A program made the position numbers and the translations under genes. DNA of 64,000 bases from Oxyruncus cristatus (Eukaryota; Chordata; Aves; Passeriformes; Cotingidae). Numbering within the stretch: position 1 is the first letter of the stretch; each line of letters starts with the position of its first letter. The stretch covers positions 372,001-436,000 of the forward strand of contig VXAY01004289.1 of the NCBI GenBank assembly GCA_013399855.1. The letters are read 5' to 3'. Shown one piece after another: positions 45,745 to 58,705 of this stretch. The notes below the pieces were generated by a model, which was not told the DNA's origin, searched no databases, and saw only the letters and a program-made list of their open reading frames with translations.

Positions 45745-46273
45745 NNNNNNNNNNNNNNNNNNNNNNNNNNNNNNNNNNNNNNNNNNNNNNNNNNNNNNNN
45801 NNNNNNNNNNNNNNNNNNNNNNNNNNNNNNNNNNNNNNNNNNNNNNNNNNNNNNNNNNNNNNNNNNNNNNNNNNNNNNNNNNNNNNNNNNNNNNNNNNNN
45901 NNNNNNNNNNNNNNNNNNNNNNNNNNNNNNNNNNNNNNNNNNNNNNNNNNNNNNNNNNNNNNNNNNNNNNNNNNNNNNNNNNNNNNNNNNNNNNNNNNNN
46001 NNNNNNNNNNNNNNNNNNNNNNNNNNNNNNNNNNNNNNNNNNNNNNNNNNNNNNNNNNNNNNNNNNNNNNNNNNNNNNNNNNNNNNNNNNNNNNNNNNNN
46101 NNNNNNNNNNNNNNNNNNNNNNNNNNNNNNNNNNNNNNNNNNNNNNNNNNNNNNNNNNNNNNNNNNNNNNNNNNNNNNNNNNNNNNNNNNNNNNNNNNNN
46201 NNNNNNNNNNNNNNNNNNNNNNNNNNNNNNNNNNNNNNNNNNNNNNNNNNNNNNNNNNNNNNNNNNNNNNNNN
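45745..46273. other. Assembly gap (529 N)
   Basis: A run of N replaces the sequence between the presumed 5' UTR or promoter and the visible part of coding exon 1. The family length (367 residues in human HS3ST2, from memory) minus the 275 residues visible here leaves about 92 codons, or 276 bases, inside the gap. That would put the start codon near 46000 if the true gap size is as written. The cytosolic tail and signal anchor fall in this part. Gap size may be nominal. Confidence 0.95.
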
Positions 46274-46483
46274 CGCCGCGGCCCCCGCCCCGCCGGCCGG
46301 CAGCGACCCGGGGGCGGCCCGCCCGGGGACCAAGCGCCTGCCGCGGGCCATCGTGGTGGGCGTCAAGAAGGGCGGCACCCGCGCCGTGCTGGAGTTCATC
46401 CGGGTGCACCCCGACGTGCGCGCGCTGGGCACCGAGCCCCACTTCTTCGACAGGAACTACCACCGCGGACTGGAGTGGTACAG
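46274..46483 (+). CDS. HS3ST2: Heparan sulfate glucosamine 3-O-sulfotransferase 2, coding exon 1 (3' part)
   Basis: This is the visible end of the first coding exon. HS3ST2 is a Golgi type II membrane enzyme that transfers sulfate from PAPS to the 3-OH of glucosamine in heparan sulfate. The reading frame starts at 46275 inside an Ala/Pro-rich stem and enters the sulfotransferase domain at [18 protein letters not shown] (46356-46379) is the 5'-phosphosulfate binding loop. TEPHFFD follows, and its Glu codon (46434-46436) corresponds to the catalytic base of the family. The exon ends with Tyr and two bases of an Arg codon at CAG/GTGAGG, a good donor in phase 2. The start codon, tail and membrane anchor are lost in the gap before 46274. 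Family assignment is certain. Paralogue choice rests mainly on exon 2. Confidence 0.93.
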
Positions 46484-48919
46484 GTGAGGGCGGGGGGCTG
46501 CGGGACCGGCCCCCGCCCGCCCCGAGCACCCCTTTTCCCCGGCCGCCGGGCACCCCCTGCCCCGGACAACCCCCGTCCCGACACTCCCCGGGCACCCGCC
46601 ACCCCGCTCCCCGCCTCTGTCTCCCCTCCCCTCCTGGCGGACTCCGGTCCGCATCCCGCGGTCCATCGGCGGGGCGGGAGCGGCCGGACCGGTACGGCGG
46701 GCGGGCGGAGGAGGCTGTCGCCCTGTCGCCCTCTGGAGTTTTCCCTTCACCTCCTCTTCCCGCAGTGCCGAGTGGGTCGCGGCTCGATCACTTCGGAGCG
46801 AGCGACTGCAGCCCACTGAGGCCCAGCCCTGCCGGTCGGCACTCAGGAGCTGGACGATGCCAGGTTTTCCATCCCGTCTGAGGAGACATTTACCTGGGTG
46901 AAGGGCCCTCCAAAACACGCGCGAATGGGCGTGAGATGCATGGCTGTCCTCCCGCAGCCTCACTTGGTGCGCCCCTGCACCCTTCTGCCACCAGGCTCGA
47001 TTGCTGGCTCTGTGAGAGGAACAGTCTCTATCCTCTGTCATCCCGTCTCTCTGAACTCGAATAACTGGAATTGTCTGGAGTCTCTTAGTAATTAGCAGAG
47101 GACGCAAGAGTGTCTCCAGCAGGAGATGATGGGATTTTAACTTTGGTAAAGGCTTTTGTGAGGAGCTCTGAGTGGTCCTGGAGAGGCAGCGAGTGCTGCT
47201 GTGAGCAGATCACAGCGCCCATGCAGTCAGCCCCTGCCCGTGGTGCTACCAGAAGTTCACCCTCAGCTCCCTGGGGTTCCCACCCAGTGTATCAGCAGGT
47301 GTTTGCTGTGCTGTTGTACAGTGCTCGGTCCGTTTGGGCAAGGCTGTGGGGCTTCCGCTGGGCATCGACCTCAGTTGGAGGAGGGTTCAGCCTGGCCTGG
47401 TGCCTGTGAGCTCACAGCAGGGTAAAGGACCCTATAATGGTCCCTTTGTCGGAGCATCATGGCAGGTGGTGGAGGCAGCCCGTAGGGCCACACCGAGCTG
47501 GCTTGCCCTCTGTCTTGGCAGTGGTTTCCCAGAAGAATGTGGGGAATGTGGGGCTGGGAGTTTCAGAGGCAGCACAGGACCAAACCTGTGACACTGCTCC
47601 CGCAGGAGGTTCAGGACACAGGGCCTGCCCTGAATAAAGGGAAGGGGCTTTGCCCCGGGACAGACCCTGCCTTGGGCACATAAGGGCACCTCTGGGCACC
47701 AGGAGTGATGCTGGTCCAGGAGACAGGAGCCATGTCCGCAGTGTGTGGCCAAGCAGACGACCCCCCGAGCCGTGGCTCAGCCTGGGATCTTCAATGTGAA
47801 GAGACTCGATTGTGACCGGGAGGGATGCAGCCTGTGGCAGCAACGAGGGTGTCTGCGGAGTGAGGCAGGGGCAGCGCTTGGGAGCGCGTTCGGGTGAGCA
47901 GCGTGCTGCCCGGGGCCTGGCTCTGTGTCTGGATCGATGGAGAGATCGCACTGGAGCAGTGGAGCCTCCAAATTAGTTCAGCTGAAACAATTAAATGACA
48001 CTTCCTTTGTTTTATGACCTTTTTTTTTTAACCTGACAAATGTGCCAAAACTTAAGCACAGAGGCTGCTAATGTATAAAACGTGGAATTGATTTTCCTCC
48101 TTGCAAGTGGAGCAATTAAATGTGGAGCAAGTCTAACCACAGCACGATGAGCTCCTGTTGCTCTGCTGAGAGCCTGGGGAGCAGGAGAGCAGGGTCCAGC
48201 CAGCGACTGCGGCCCAAAAAGGACAGAGCTGAGGCTGGGGACAGCAGCTGTGGGAGCTGTGAGGGACTGTGAGAGGCTGCCTGCAGCACCCCAGGGGGGC
48301 TGCACCTGGCCTGGCTGGGGCTGTCTTCCAGCTGCCAGCTGGAGAGAGCAGATGCTGCCGGGGAGCGCCGTGGTAGAGGGGGGTCTCTGCAGAGAGCCTG
48401 GGGCACAGACCCCTTGGAAAGGCAAAGCCATTCCCTGATGTGAGCAGAGACTTCTCCTGCAGGAGTCCCTGGCTGCTGAGTGCCTGATCTGGCTCTGTCC
48501 TTCCCCTGTTATGCCCTAGTGGAGAGCTGAGTGGAGAGACCAAGTTGGTCTTTGACGCAGCGTGAGAGCTGGGTTCCTGTGATGCTCCAAAAATGTTGGT
48601 TACTGTTTTCCCCTGCCCTGGCATTTGTCTGATGCCGAGATGGCAGATCCAGTGGGAAGGAACGTGTCCTGATATTCATGTCCTTGCCGCTCCAAATGTC
48701 GTGCTTACTTACAGCTGCTGCTCTTGTGGTGCCTCCTGCCTTAGCTCCTGTCATGGCCCAGGGCAGCTGTAGCTCCCCGCTGTGCGTGGGAACAGCATGC
48801 TGGGCAGAGCCAGACGCCTCAGCTTCCCCCTGGGTAGGGCCACCACCCAGGATCTGCTCACTCACTGACTCCAGACCCAGAGCCCCTGCACCATTTTCAG
48901 TTCCCATCAGTCTCTAATC

Positions 48920-49160
48920 CACCTCATTAGCTACAGATACACTACAGGAAAGATATTTTTAGCAAGGTCTGTTTTAAGACAACTGAAACCAAACAGCAGC
49001 TACTGGGGAATATTGATTCATTACCAATTCTGTACTAAATGTTCAATATTGAGCTTTTTCCTGCTGCAAGTAGTGTGGGCCAATAACCTTCAATATTTTC
49101 CAGAACACAGGGAAGATAGTGTCATTTAAATTGCAGTTAACTTTGAGCAGTGACTCTAAT
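48920..49160. promoter_or_regulatory. Intronic AT-rich island
   Basis: About 240 bp with CATTAGCTACAG, GATATTTTTAGC, TATTGATTCATTACC and a repeated CAATATT word (near 49043 and 49091). It also has a TTAAATTGCAGTTAAC stretch near 49126. The sequence is complex and non-repetitive. Possible intronic enhancer, by inference only. Confidence 0.25.
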
Positions 49161-51494
49161 TGCAGCATCTTGGGGAGCAGTTTTCCTCCTTAGGATTCCT
49201 TAGTGATCCTGTCAGAAACTGCAGCGTTATTTTCACAGAGAGGAGCTTTTCCTCATGGATGCAGTGGCAGCCTGAGCCTGGCTTCCACCCAGTAGGTCCC
49301 AGTGCAGCCCAGAGGCGGTGCTGGCGCAGGGCAGAGCCCATCTGGTTCCACAGGGACCTACCTGCCTGGATCCAGAGATGGCACTTGGGAAGCCCAGCTT
49401 GCCCGTGTGCTGCTGTGACAGGTCTCTGGAGCACCGTCACTGCTGGAGCTCTGCCCTCCACCGCTCACCCTCACCTTGCTTCTGGTTTTGGGGTACTCGC
49501 AGTGCTGTAGCAGCACGAGGAGCGCTGCTGGCCTCGGAGAGGTGGGCACTGTGCTGCCCTGGGGAACAGACCTGCCAGCTGGGAGCATCGAGGTGTTCCC
49601 GCGAAGAGGGCCCCAGGGAGGGCAAGAAGGGAGCCGGCAGAGCCGCTCCCGCTCCACTCTGCTAATTGCTCCCAGCTAATGGCTGGGCTGGCTCACACGC
49701 AAATGGGAGCCCATTAGGCTTTGCCCAGCGACAGGGAGTGTGTGTGGGTTTGACTGACAGTGCATTTTGGTAAAGTTAATTAGTGAGAAGAGAGGAAGGC
49801 AGCAAGCTTCAAGGATGTTTTGAAATTTCCTTGACTTCAGAGAGTGCCCTGGCTCTCGGGAATGGACATGGAACCCCTGGCGGAGACTGTTGTGTGAGGA
49901 GGTGTCCGTGGCAGCATGTTCCCTGGGTACTGCCATGCCCATGCTCCCTGTGGGCAGCAGTCCTGCCTGTCCTGCCCTCTGGGTGGGATGGGTCCTGCCA
50001 AGACCCTCACTCAGTCTGGGAGGGCTTCCCTCCCCAAAGAGCTGGGGGAGACGCTGGAGATAAACCCATGTGGGATGCCAAGCCTTTGGCATTAATGATG
50101 CTTATCCTTGCTCTGTTCCTTGACCTTGTTTGTACATGCTGCAGTTTGTTCTCACCTCTGCTTTGGAAGCACCAAGTCCAGCTGGCACACCATGAGCACA
50201 GCTGCTCTGTGAGGCTTGTGAGCAAAGGATGCCAGGCCCTGGTGACCCTGGATGTCCATGGCAGAGCCAGGCACTGCCCACAGTGTCTGTCTGGAGATGG
50301 CTGGCGCGAGGGAGCAAGAACCAGAGCTCATTCTCGGGGCAGGCAGTGCCCCCTGTGAGTGACGAGGGGTCTTCAGGACCTGCTGCCATATTGGTGGGGT
50401 TTGTGCTTGGTGCTGGCATGTTGTCCCATCCATTTGCAGGCTCCTGGCACCAGGAGGTCACTAAGTGGGTGCCACAGCTCTGATATGGGCCATTAACTCA
50501 GGAATCGCTGCAGCAGCTGTGGCACATGTGGTGGTTTTAAAAATGAATATTCAGTTTTGAAGTTTCACCTATGGAAAGAGTTGCCTTGGAGAGGGGAAGA
50601 CCCCAGCCTGTCTCCATGAGCACAGGGCAGTATCCACCAGCAGGGCTGTGAGCTGGGCCCTGCACAAGCCAGGAGGGAAGCCTCCTGCTCCACTGGCCTT
50701 GGCCTTTGCCAGACCCTCTGTCAGTGCTGGACGGTTATTTAGGAAGGTAGGAGTGTGTGAAGGGCAATGGCATTGTGCCCTTTGGAAAAGAATCTCTTGA
50801 CTTAAAGGACAGTTCAAGTCTCTGGAGCATTTAAATGATTAAAAATGAATCAGCAACAAAGTTAATTACTGTGTTCGCTCTGCTTTTATGCATGGAAATG
50901 TTTCTCATTAGCCATCTAAGAGCACTGGTGTAAATTCTTTGAACATAAACATTTATTAAAGGCAGCCGCTTCATCATTAAATACTGGCTGCTGTAGTGCA
51001 GGGTTGTGGCAGTGGGGCTGTGGGGCCAGGCCAGCTGCTGCTGGGGCTGTGGGCCTTGGGTGGTGTTTCCAGCTGTGGACATGGTGCCACCTCTGCAGGC
51101 TGGGGGACACAGCCAGTCTGTCCCACTCGGTTTCGCAGGGCCCTCCTCTCAGGACAGCTGGTCCCTGGTCCCACGGTGCTGTCTGCGAGTCACAGAAGGC
51201 TGCGGAGCAGCACTGGGAGATCCCCTCAGCCCCCTCAGCCCCTCGCAGTCCTTGGCTGTGGTGCAGCCCTCAGTCAGGATGTCCCTGTGTCCTCGACAGC
51301 TGCTGCAATGTCTCTCAGCCAGGGAGAGCTTTTTATCTTCCTCACACCTTGGTTTCTCACGTTTGACCCAGTTTTGCTTATACCTCCCCGTAGCTTTGCT
51401 GGAGCTTTCATCCCCCACTGCCGCCCGTTGTCCTGCTGAGCAGAGGGGGCCAGGCGAGCGCAGGTGCTGCTGTCAGCTGAGCGCACCCATGGTG

Positions 51495-51537
51495 TGGCAC
51501 AGCACGGCACAGCATAGCATGGCATGGCATGGCACAG
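51495..51537. repeat. Pentamer repeat, GGCAT and GCACA type (intronic)
   Basis: The array reads GGCACA, GCACG and then GGCAT pentamers, mirroring in reverse order the mix found at 36516-36593. It is short and probably slippage-prone. It has no coding value. Confidence 0.75.
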
Positions 51538-52659
51538 TCCTGCCTGGAGCTGGGGCTGGCTGCTGGGCTTTCTGTGCTCATCTCCAATACATGGAGCTGC
51601 AGCTGGAGACACACTCACAGTCCACCCTTCTCTGCTGCTGACATCAGCCGGGAGAGGGGAAGCGCAGAGCCCTCGTCACAGGAGCAGGCACTTGGGATTT
51701 TTTGCCAAGTCAAACAGTTTGTTTTATGCTGCTGGGCGGATGGAGCCCAGGATCACACACGTCAGCCTCCAGCCTCCGCACACAGTGGGCTGCAGCAGGG
51801 AGGGACTGACCCAGAGCTGCTCTGCAGGCTGTGGGGCCAGGGCTGCAATGGTATTATCAGTGGGTGCTGCTCTCCCCATGCTTATCTGCAATATCTCAAT
51901 TGGCTGATGAGGTTTTGTACAAATTTCTCCCTGGGAGAGTATTTCACGCATGTTTGACATCAAAGCGGTGCAGCCAGTGAGGGAGCCCATGTTTCTTTAA
52001 TGTGGGAGTGTTGTAGGGGCCGCGGGGTGCCCAAAGGGAGATTATAACAAAATTAATAATTCAGGGCTCAGAAAGGTAGTGGTGAGGAATTAACTCCTTG
52101 AGGGTGAGGCACTGCTGCAGCTGGGTAGGCTCTGCACTGCTGCTGCCCAGCACCCATGGGGCAGTGGGGCCGCAGGGGCCGTGCTGTCTCCCAGGGGCTG
52201 TGGGGCACAGCTGGGCCATGTCAGGGACAGCAGCTCCCCTGGGCTGTACCCACATGTGTCCCCATGTCACTAACTCGGGCAAACCAATCTCTAAATCTGG
52301 GCTGAAGGGAGTGTTAATGCCCATATCAAATAACACTAAAGGGCTTTAAGAATTGAGTAACTCTAATGAAAGTAATCTCTAATTCAGGAGGAATTAATGC
52401 TGTCCCTGCAGCCAGAGCAATGTGCTGAGCGAGTGCTCCAGCAATCCCTCCAGTGTCACCCATACATCGCTGTCACAGTGCTGGCAATGCTGTGGCAGCA
52501 GCTGGGTCAGTGCACACCAGGAGCCGGTGCTGAGGCTGGCTGGGGACATCAGCAGAGCCACAGGACATGTCTGTGGAGCAGCCAGAGTGGCTCCTGGCTG
52601 GCCACACAGCACTGAGGGCCAGCACCAAGAGCCTTCACACCTACACACACGAGCCTGGG

Positions 52660-53360
52660 GCATAAAGCTGTGTGACATGCTATTTGTATGCAAATAACTC
52701 TGTGAATGCAGAAGTCCAAAAATATAATTTTAAAGTCAGGTGTAATTAACTTTGCCATGCGTTTCCCCGTTCCTGCAGCCTGGGGGATCCTGCCGTTAGC
52801 AGAAGATGAATGCCTGGATGACATGTCTCCCCCTTGCTTGGTTTCACTGGTGATTTATTTATCTGCCCAGGCTGTGTTTTGTTGTCTCAGCAGTCTCTGT
52901 TGTTCAGGAGCAGCAAACACTGGGAGTCCATTTAAAAAAAAACAACTCTTGTCTCATTTCAGTAATTTACTATGCAGAGGTCTTGTGTTTTTTTGTGATG
53001 GATTAGAACCTGTAATTTTGCTTGTGAATGCATGGACCTAATAACTCACATAATGACAGTCTAACAGGCCTGAGGATGAGCCATTAATGAAACAGCAGTT
53101 TTATGATTCTCCACGATATATTGTAATAGTGAATCACTTACAGAGCTGTCCCACGCAGATTTATGATGAAACTTGTTTGTGATGTGGAGATAGAGCTGTG
53201 TGCCTGCACTGAATTAGCATTTCCCAGCAGTCATTAACCAATGGGAATCGTAATCGGGATTTATGGGGTTTGAAGTGGAGCAGTGGGAACGGCCAATTAA
53301 GCCCCGCCCATGCTCAGGTACCTCAGTGAACCAGCCCTGCTAATTTATGCTAATTAGTTT
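52660..53360. promoter_or_regulatory. Long intronic AT-rich block with octamer site
   Basis: About 700 bp of mainly AT-rich complex sequence. A perfect octamer ATGCAAAT lies at 52688-52695, inside TATTTGTATGCAAATA, an inverted repeat with a 4-base spacer. Later come GTAATTTTGC near 53013, CTAATTAGTTTG near 53350, AACCAATGGGA (NF-Y type) near 53237 and a GCCCCGCCC GC box near 53301. This mix of POU, homeodomain, CCAAT and GC-box words makes it the best enhancer candidate within the gene. Function is not shown. Confidence 0.35.
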
Positions 53361-54375
53361 GTTCTCTCTCAAACATGGAAGCTGGTCAAAGAGCATGTGA
53401 GGGTATGTGGGCTGGTGCCCCTGGCATGTGCTGCTGATCCCTGCAATGTCCCGGGTCTTCCATCGCTGTCCCCTTGTCACACAGGGTGTCGTGGGCTGCT
53501 GTTGGATCACGTCCCCCCAAAGCTGCTGGCCATGACCTGTGTTTTGGAGACCCTGGAGGTGCCAGGTCTTGGTCACTGCACTGATGCACTGAAGCCCCTG
53601 CGTTGCAGCTCCGGCATGGCCGTGGTGGCTGTGCCAGGTTTATCGCATGGATAACTCAGTGCCTTGTGCTCTCCATTGGCATGGCTGCAGACAGGGATGC
53701 TGTGTTTGCTTTCCCTGGCTCCTGCTGGCCCAAGCCTTGCTGGAGCACCCAGGGCTCCAGGGCTGGTGAAGTGACTGCAGTACCAGCTCCGGGTCCCCTC
53801 CAGGGGTGAGCACCTGCTGTGGGGCCTAGCCGGGCAGACCCTGCCTGGGGACGTGCATTGTGGGGGGCTCACAGGGAGCCCCATGAGCTGAATTCATGCT
53901 GTACCTGCTCACACCATGGCTGCTGCTGGGATGTGGGAGCAGCAGGAGAGTGCTGGCCTCATCCTGGCTGCCAGCACTCCCTGCCCACTCCAGCCAGGCA
54001 TTCCCTACCTGCTCACTGCCCACTCCATCCTGGGGACCAACGGCACCAGGAATCTGGCTGAGATGTATTTGATAGCTTACTCTAGTAATACAAAACCAAT
54101 TTATAAATCTTTCTATCCCATTAGTTTTTATTTGATTTGGATGTTCATATGTCAAAGTAAATGATTTAATTAGTGCTAAGCTGGGCCACAGGGATGCTGC
54201 ATTTCCCCCAGTCTGGTGCTCCCTGCCTGTCTTGCAGCTCAGCTCCCCCTGTCAGGAATAGACGGGTGTACCCAGAAGCCCATCTCAGAGCCTGCGGGCC
54301 TGGTCAGGCCCTGGTGGGGCAGGTGATATCCTCGTGGGCATGAGCCCCGCGTCCCTGGGCAGCCCCTTGCCATAG

Positions 54376-55347
<972 letters not shown>

Positions 55348-55915
55348 GTGTCCAGGAGCAGAGCTGCAGTGAGATGAGGCTGCAGTCTTCCATGAGGGGG
55401 GCCCAAGGGCCTGGAGCCAGGACCACCCCACCCACAGCTCATCCTGCCCAGAATTGCAAGCGGAGGCAGGCAAGGGCTTCCCTGTCCCTTGGGAGTCAGC
55501 AATGCTCTGGAGCAAGCCAAGACAAGGAAGATACAGAGTCCTGCTGCAGCCACCATGCTGAGGGATGAGGGCCCAGCAGCACTACCTGTCCTGGTGGGTC
55601 AGCGGTGCTATGGCTCATTCTGTGGGGTCCTGTTTGCTTTTAACCCCACATGGTCCCCAGGGCCACAGTGATGGCCCCATCCTGCAGCCTGTGCTCAGCC
55701 TGCTCCAAGCACATCCCTCCTCTGTGTCCCAAAGGAGGTGGGTGCTCCTGGACAGTGGCAGTGGGACTGTCCCTCCACATCCTGGGCAGGCAGAGCTCTG
55801 GCCTCTCCACTTTGCCTTTGTCACTTGCGCGCAGTGTGTACTCATGAGGACGGTGAGATGTATCTGCTTGACAAAGAAGTCTATAAAAAATGTTGTACTG
55901 ATATTTTGTCCTGTG

Positions 55916-55921
55916 AATAAA
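55916..55921 (+). terminator. Polyadenylation signal AATAAA (proximal)
   Basis: A canonical hexamer in CTGTGAATAAAGCACAG, 569 bases after the stop codon. It is followed within about 50 bases by T- and G-containing sequence. This is the likely main mRNA end signal for HS3ST2. Confidence 0.75.
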
Positions 55922-55993
55922 GCACAGAATCCTGCTGTTACGGGTACTTTAGTGGCACTAGTTTCCTTGTTCAGCATGTGATCCCTTCATGTA

Positions 55994-55999
55994 AATAAA
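55994..55999 (+). terminator. Polyadenylation signal AATAAA (distal)
   Basis: A second canonical hexamer in CATGTAAATAAAGCGGC, 78 bases after the first. It is followed by a G/T-containing stretch near 56018-56035. It offers an alternative mRNA end. Confidence 0.6.
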
Positions 56000-56114
56000 G
56001 CGGCTTCCACCGGTCCGTATGCATGGGCTGTTCTTAGGGCAGGGCTGGTCAGCCCCCAGCCAGAGCTGGGGGGCCATGGGGAGCCCCTGTGCTTGCTGGC
56101 AGGTGAGGGAGCAG

Positions 56115-56152
56115 GTGGGGGCTGGGGCAGGTCGTGGGGGCTGGGGCAGGTC
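56115..56152. repeat. Perfect 19-bp tandem duplication
   Basis: The unit GTGGGGGCTGGGGCAGGTC occurs at 56115-56133 and is repeated without change at 56134-56152. It is G-rich and lies about 120 bases beyond the distal polyadenylation signal. G-rich sequence downstream of poly(A) signals can assist 3'-end formation, but a role here is speculation. Confidence 0.85.
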
Positions 56153-58692
56153 AGGGGGTCAGCCCGGTACGACCTGGGGGAGCTGCAGCACAGCCCTGCC
56201 CAGGCCTCCCCAGAGCTGTCTGTCCTCTGCCATGGGGCTGGGAAGCCTCAGAGCGATGCATGGTGGCTGTGTGGGGATGCAGCACACCATGGACCAGTTT
56301 GCAAGGCCTTATTGGGAGTGATTACTGACCAGTGAGCTCTAACAGGAAAAAACTGGAGGTAATTAGTGGACATCTAAGAAAGCCCCACCTACATCTCTGC
56401 ACTGTCAGCCACAGGGGACCCAACAGCAAGGAGACCCAGAGGCAGCTGTGGGCAGGTGAAGGGAGAGCCCAGATTAACAGCCATTGACAGGAAAATGGGA
56501 TATTTGCCTGTATGATTTTTCCTTTAAAGGAGAAAAACATTCACAGTGAGACTCACAAATCCCAGCCTCGTAGTAGAAAAGCTGTTTCCAATCCACTCCA
56601 AGGAGGCAGAAGGTGCCGAGTTAGATTGATCCCCCTGACAATACTGTATTAGTGGGAAATTAGAGCTGGAGCCTGAGGAAACCGCTGTTATATCAAACAA
56701 TCACTTTACATTTGTCCTTACAAATGGAGGGAGCAGAAATGTGCTTAAATCAAGTATTAGCTTTCCAAAGGGTGAGCAAGCGAGGGCTCGGAAAGGGCTG
56801 CACTGAAAATGCTGAGCACATTAGGAGCTCTTAAAAATGTCCTATAAAGCTCCAAGTAGGCGATCTGCATTCCAAGGAGGTGGGGGATGGCGGGGGAGGT
56901 TGGTTTGTTGGGGATGGAGGGGTTTGGTGAGGATGTGGAGCAGTGCTGGTTTGGTGACCTGATGCTGAGCAGAGGGGCTGCCGGAGGGAGCCACCCTGCT
57001 CGCTCAGCCCGAGATGTCTCTACTGTGAATGCCCCTGACTCGGGGGATGTGGGGACAGGGCCTCTGCTGTCAGGGCCATCACGCGGCTGTGTGCAGCCAT
57101 CCCTGCTTCAGCACGTCCCGCGGCCCCGGCTGCCCCCGCGGCACGGCCACCACCATTGCGTGCACTGTGTTTTGATGGGTTTGCTCAGGCCTGAACCCCA
57201 GAGAGCGGCTGTTTAATATTTATTAGCTCATAAATACTTAAATGTAATGAACGTGACTTAAGTGGTCCCTGATCCTGCTCACACTGAAGAGCTCTTGAGA
57301 CGTGCCGGGCCAAGGGAATCCTGCCCAGGCAGAGCAGAGCCATTGGTACATCTGTGGGAGCTGCAGCACCGCTCCTGCCCCGCGGCAGCCTCTCCTCCCA
57401 AAACAGGCCTGAACACTGCCTCCCTGCTGGGATCATCTCAGGACCCCCCAGTCAGGAACCTTATCTTCAACATAGCATCTCTGTTAATTATTCTCCTTCT
57501 CTGTTTCCTCATGAAGAGACCTGACCCAGATGGGAGCTGCCCTGGGAGCAATGACTCCAGTGGGTCTGTCCCTAAGAGCTGAAGCTCCAGCGCTGGACCA
57601 GAACATTGAATATAGCCAAGGTATTCCCAGCTGCACGAGGAGCATCGTTCATCCCACTGACTAAGGAGTGATCACAGAGCTGTGAGCACTCAGAAAATTT
57701 CATTCATTTCTTTTTAATTAATAAGATTTGGTTTCACTGCTGGCTCAAGGTTTACTGGCAGTGGCAGGGATGGGAGTGAGGCAGGGCCCTGAGAGTGACC
57801 GTGGGGGACTACCAGCCCCATACCCCCCCCACGATGCTTGGCAGTGTGTTCCTAGCACACCTTTTTCCACGGACCCAGAGCCAGGAAGCAAATAAATACA
57901 ATCATTAACAGAAACCTCCAACCCCTTAGAGATGATGGATGCTCAGGGGCATCTGGGATGTGGACACATTCAAGTTGGTCAAGTTTCCTCCTATTATTTC
58001 GTCAGGCTGCAGCAAGGGACAGAAACACACTGCCAGCTGGACTCCAGGATCTGTCACCGCTGCCCAGGATGGGTCACCTGACAATGCCACACCCACTTGC
58101 CTGGGCAGTGCAGAGACACAGAGATGCTGCCCCTGGTGCCAGCTCTGCGCCCGTGGTGACCCTGTCTCTGCAGGCTCCCCTCCACAGCACGGGTCTGTGG
58201 GCTGTGCCCTGCTGCCAGCCTTCCCCAGAGGAATCCTCCAACCTCTTCCGGAAAGGTGTCTCCATGGAGCTGCCAGGCATCACCACCTTCTGCTCCCCAG
58301 TCTGCTTCCCTTCCCTCCAGCCCCACACTCCTGCCCATTGGTACTCGGAGAGTGCAGGAGCTGCCCATGGGCACCAAGTCCCCAGGGTTGTCCCTGCCTG
58401 CCCACAGCATGGGGGACACGAGCTGTACGGAGGAGGAGCTGATGTCTGTGCCTGCGGCTGCCAGCCCAGCCCAGCTGCCAGTCCAGTGCCCGCTCCCCGG
58501 TGATGTGCCCATGCACGCAACAGATTCCCTCTCCAAGCCCTGCCCAGCTTTCCATGAGCAGGAGTATGTAGCAATGCGAGGACCTGATGGCATCAATACT
58601 GCACTGAAGTCCAGGCATTGCTGCATAATTCATTACATGACAGCTAATTAGCTGGCTGGTCCAATTAGTGACTCCTGTACAGGCAGGGCTGC

Positions 58693-58705
58693 GGGGGGGG
58701 GGGGG
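58693..58705. repeat. Poly-G run (13 G)
   Basis: Thirteen consecutive G are followed by CTGGC. Such runs are prone to sequencing and slippage errors, so the exact length is uncertain. Confidence 0.85.

Larger units (their letters stand above)
45160..46790 (+). promoter_or_regulatory. CpG island and presumed promoter of HS3ST2
   Basis: The sequence from about 45160 to 46790 is extremely GC- and CpG-rich on both sides of the assembly gap. It contains repeated GC boxes GGGCGGGGG at 45397-45405 and 45442-45450 and lacks an obvious TATA box. Coding exon 1 ends at 46483 inside the island. The transcription start should lie between about 45170 and the gap or within it. In human tumours the HS3ST2 promoter island is known to be silenced by methylation, which fits a CpG-island type promoter. 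That the same control applies here is inference. Confidence 0.75.
55348..56015 (+). other. HS3ST2 3' untranslated region
   Basis: The UTR runs from the TAA stop to one of two AATAAA signals. If the first signal is used it is about 590 bases long, and about 670 if the second is used. It has no repeats. The stretch just before the first signal (TACTGATATTTTGTCCTGTG) is AT-rich and looks like a normal mRNA end. Exact cleavage sites are not visible from sequence. Confidence 0.75.

Noticed and set aside
45050..46881. Very long open frames (340-589 codons) across the N gap on both strands
   Set aside because: They are artefacts of the N run and of stop-poor GC-rich sequence. Only the frame ending at 46483 in the donor site is real.
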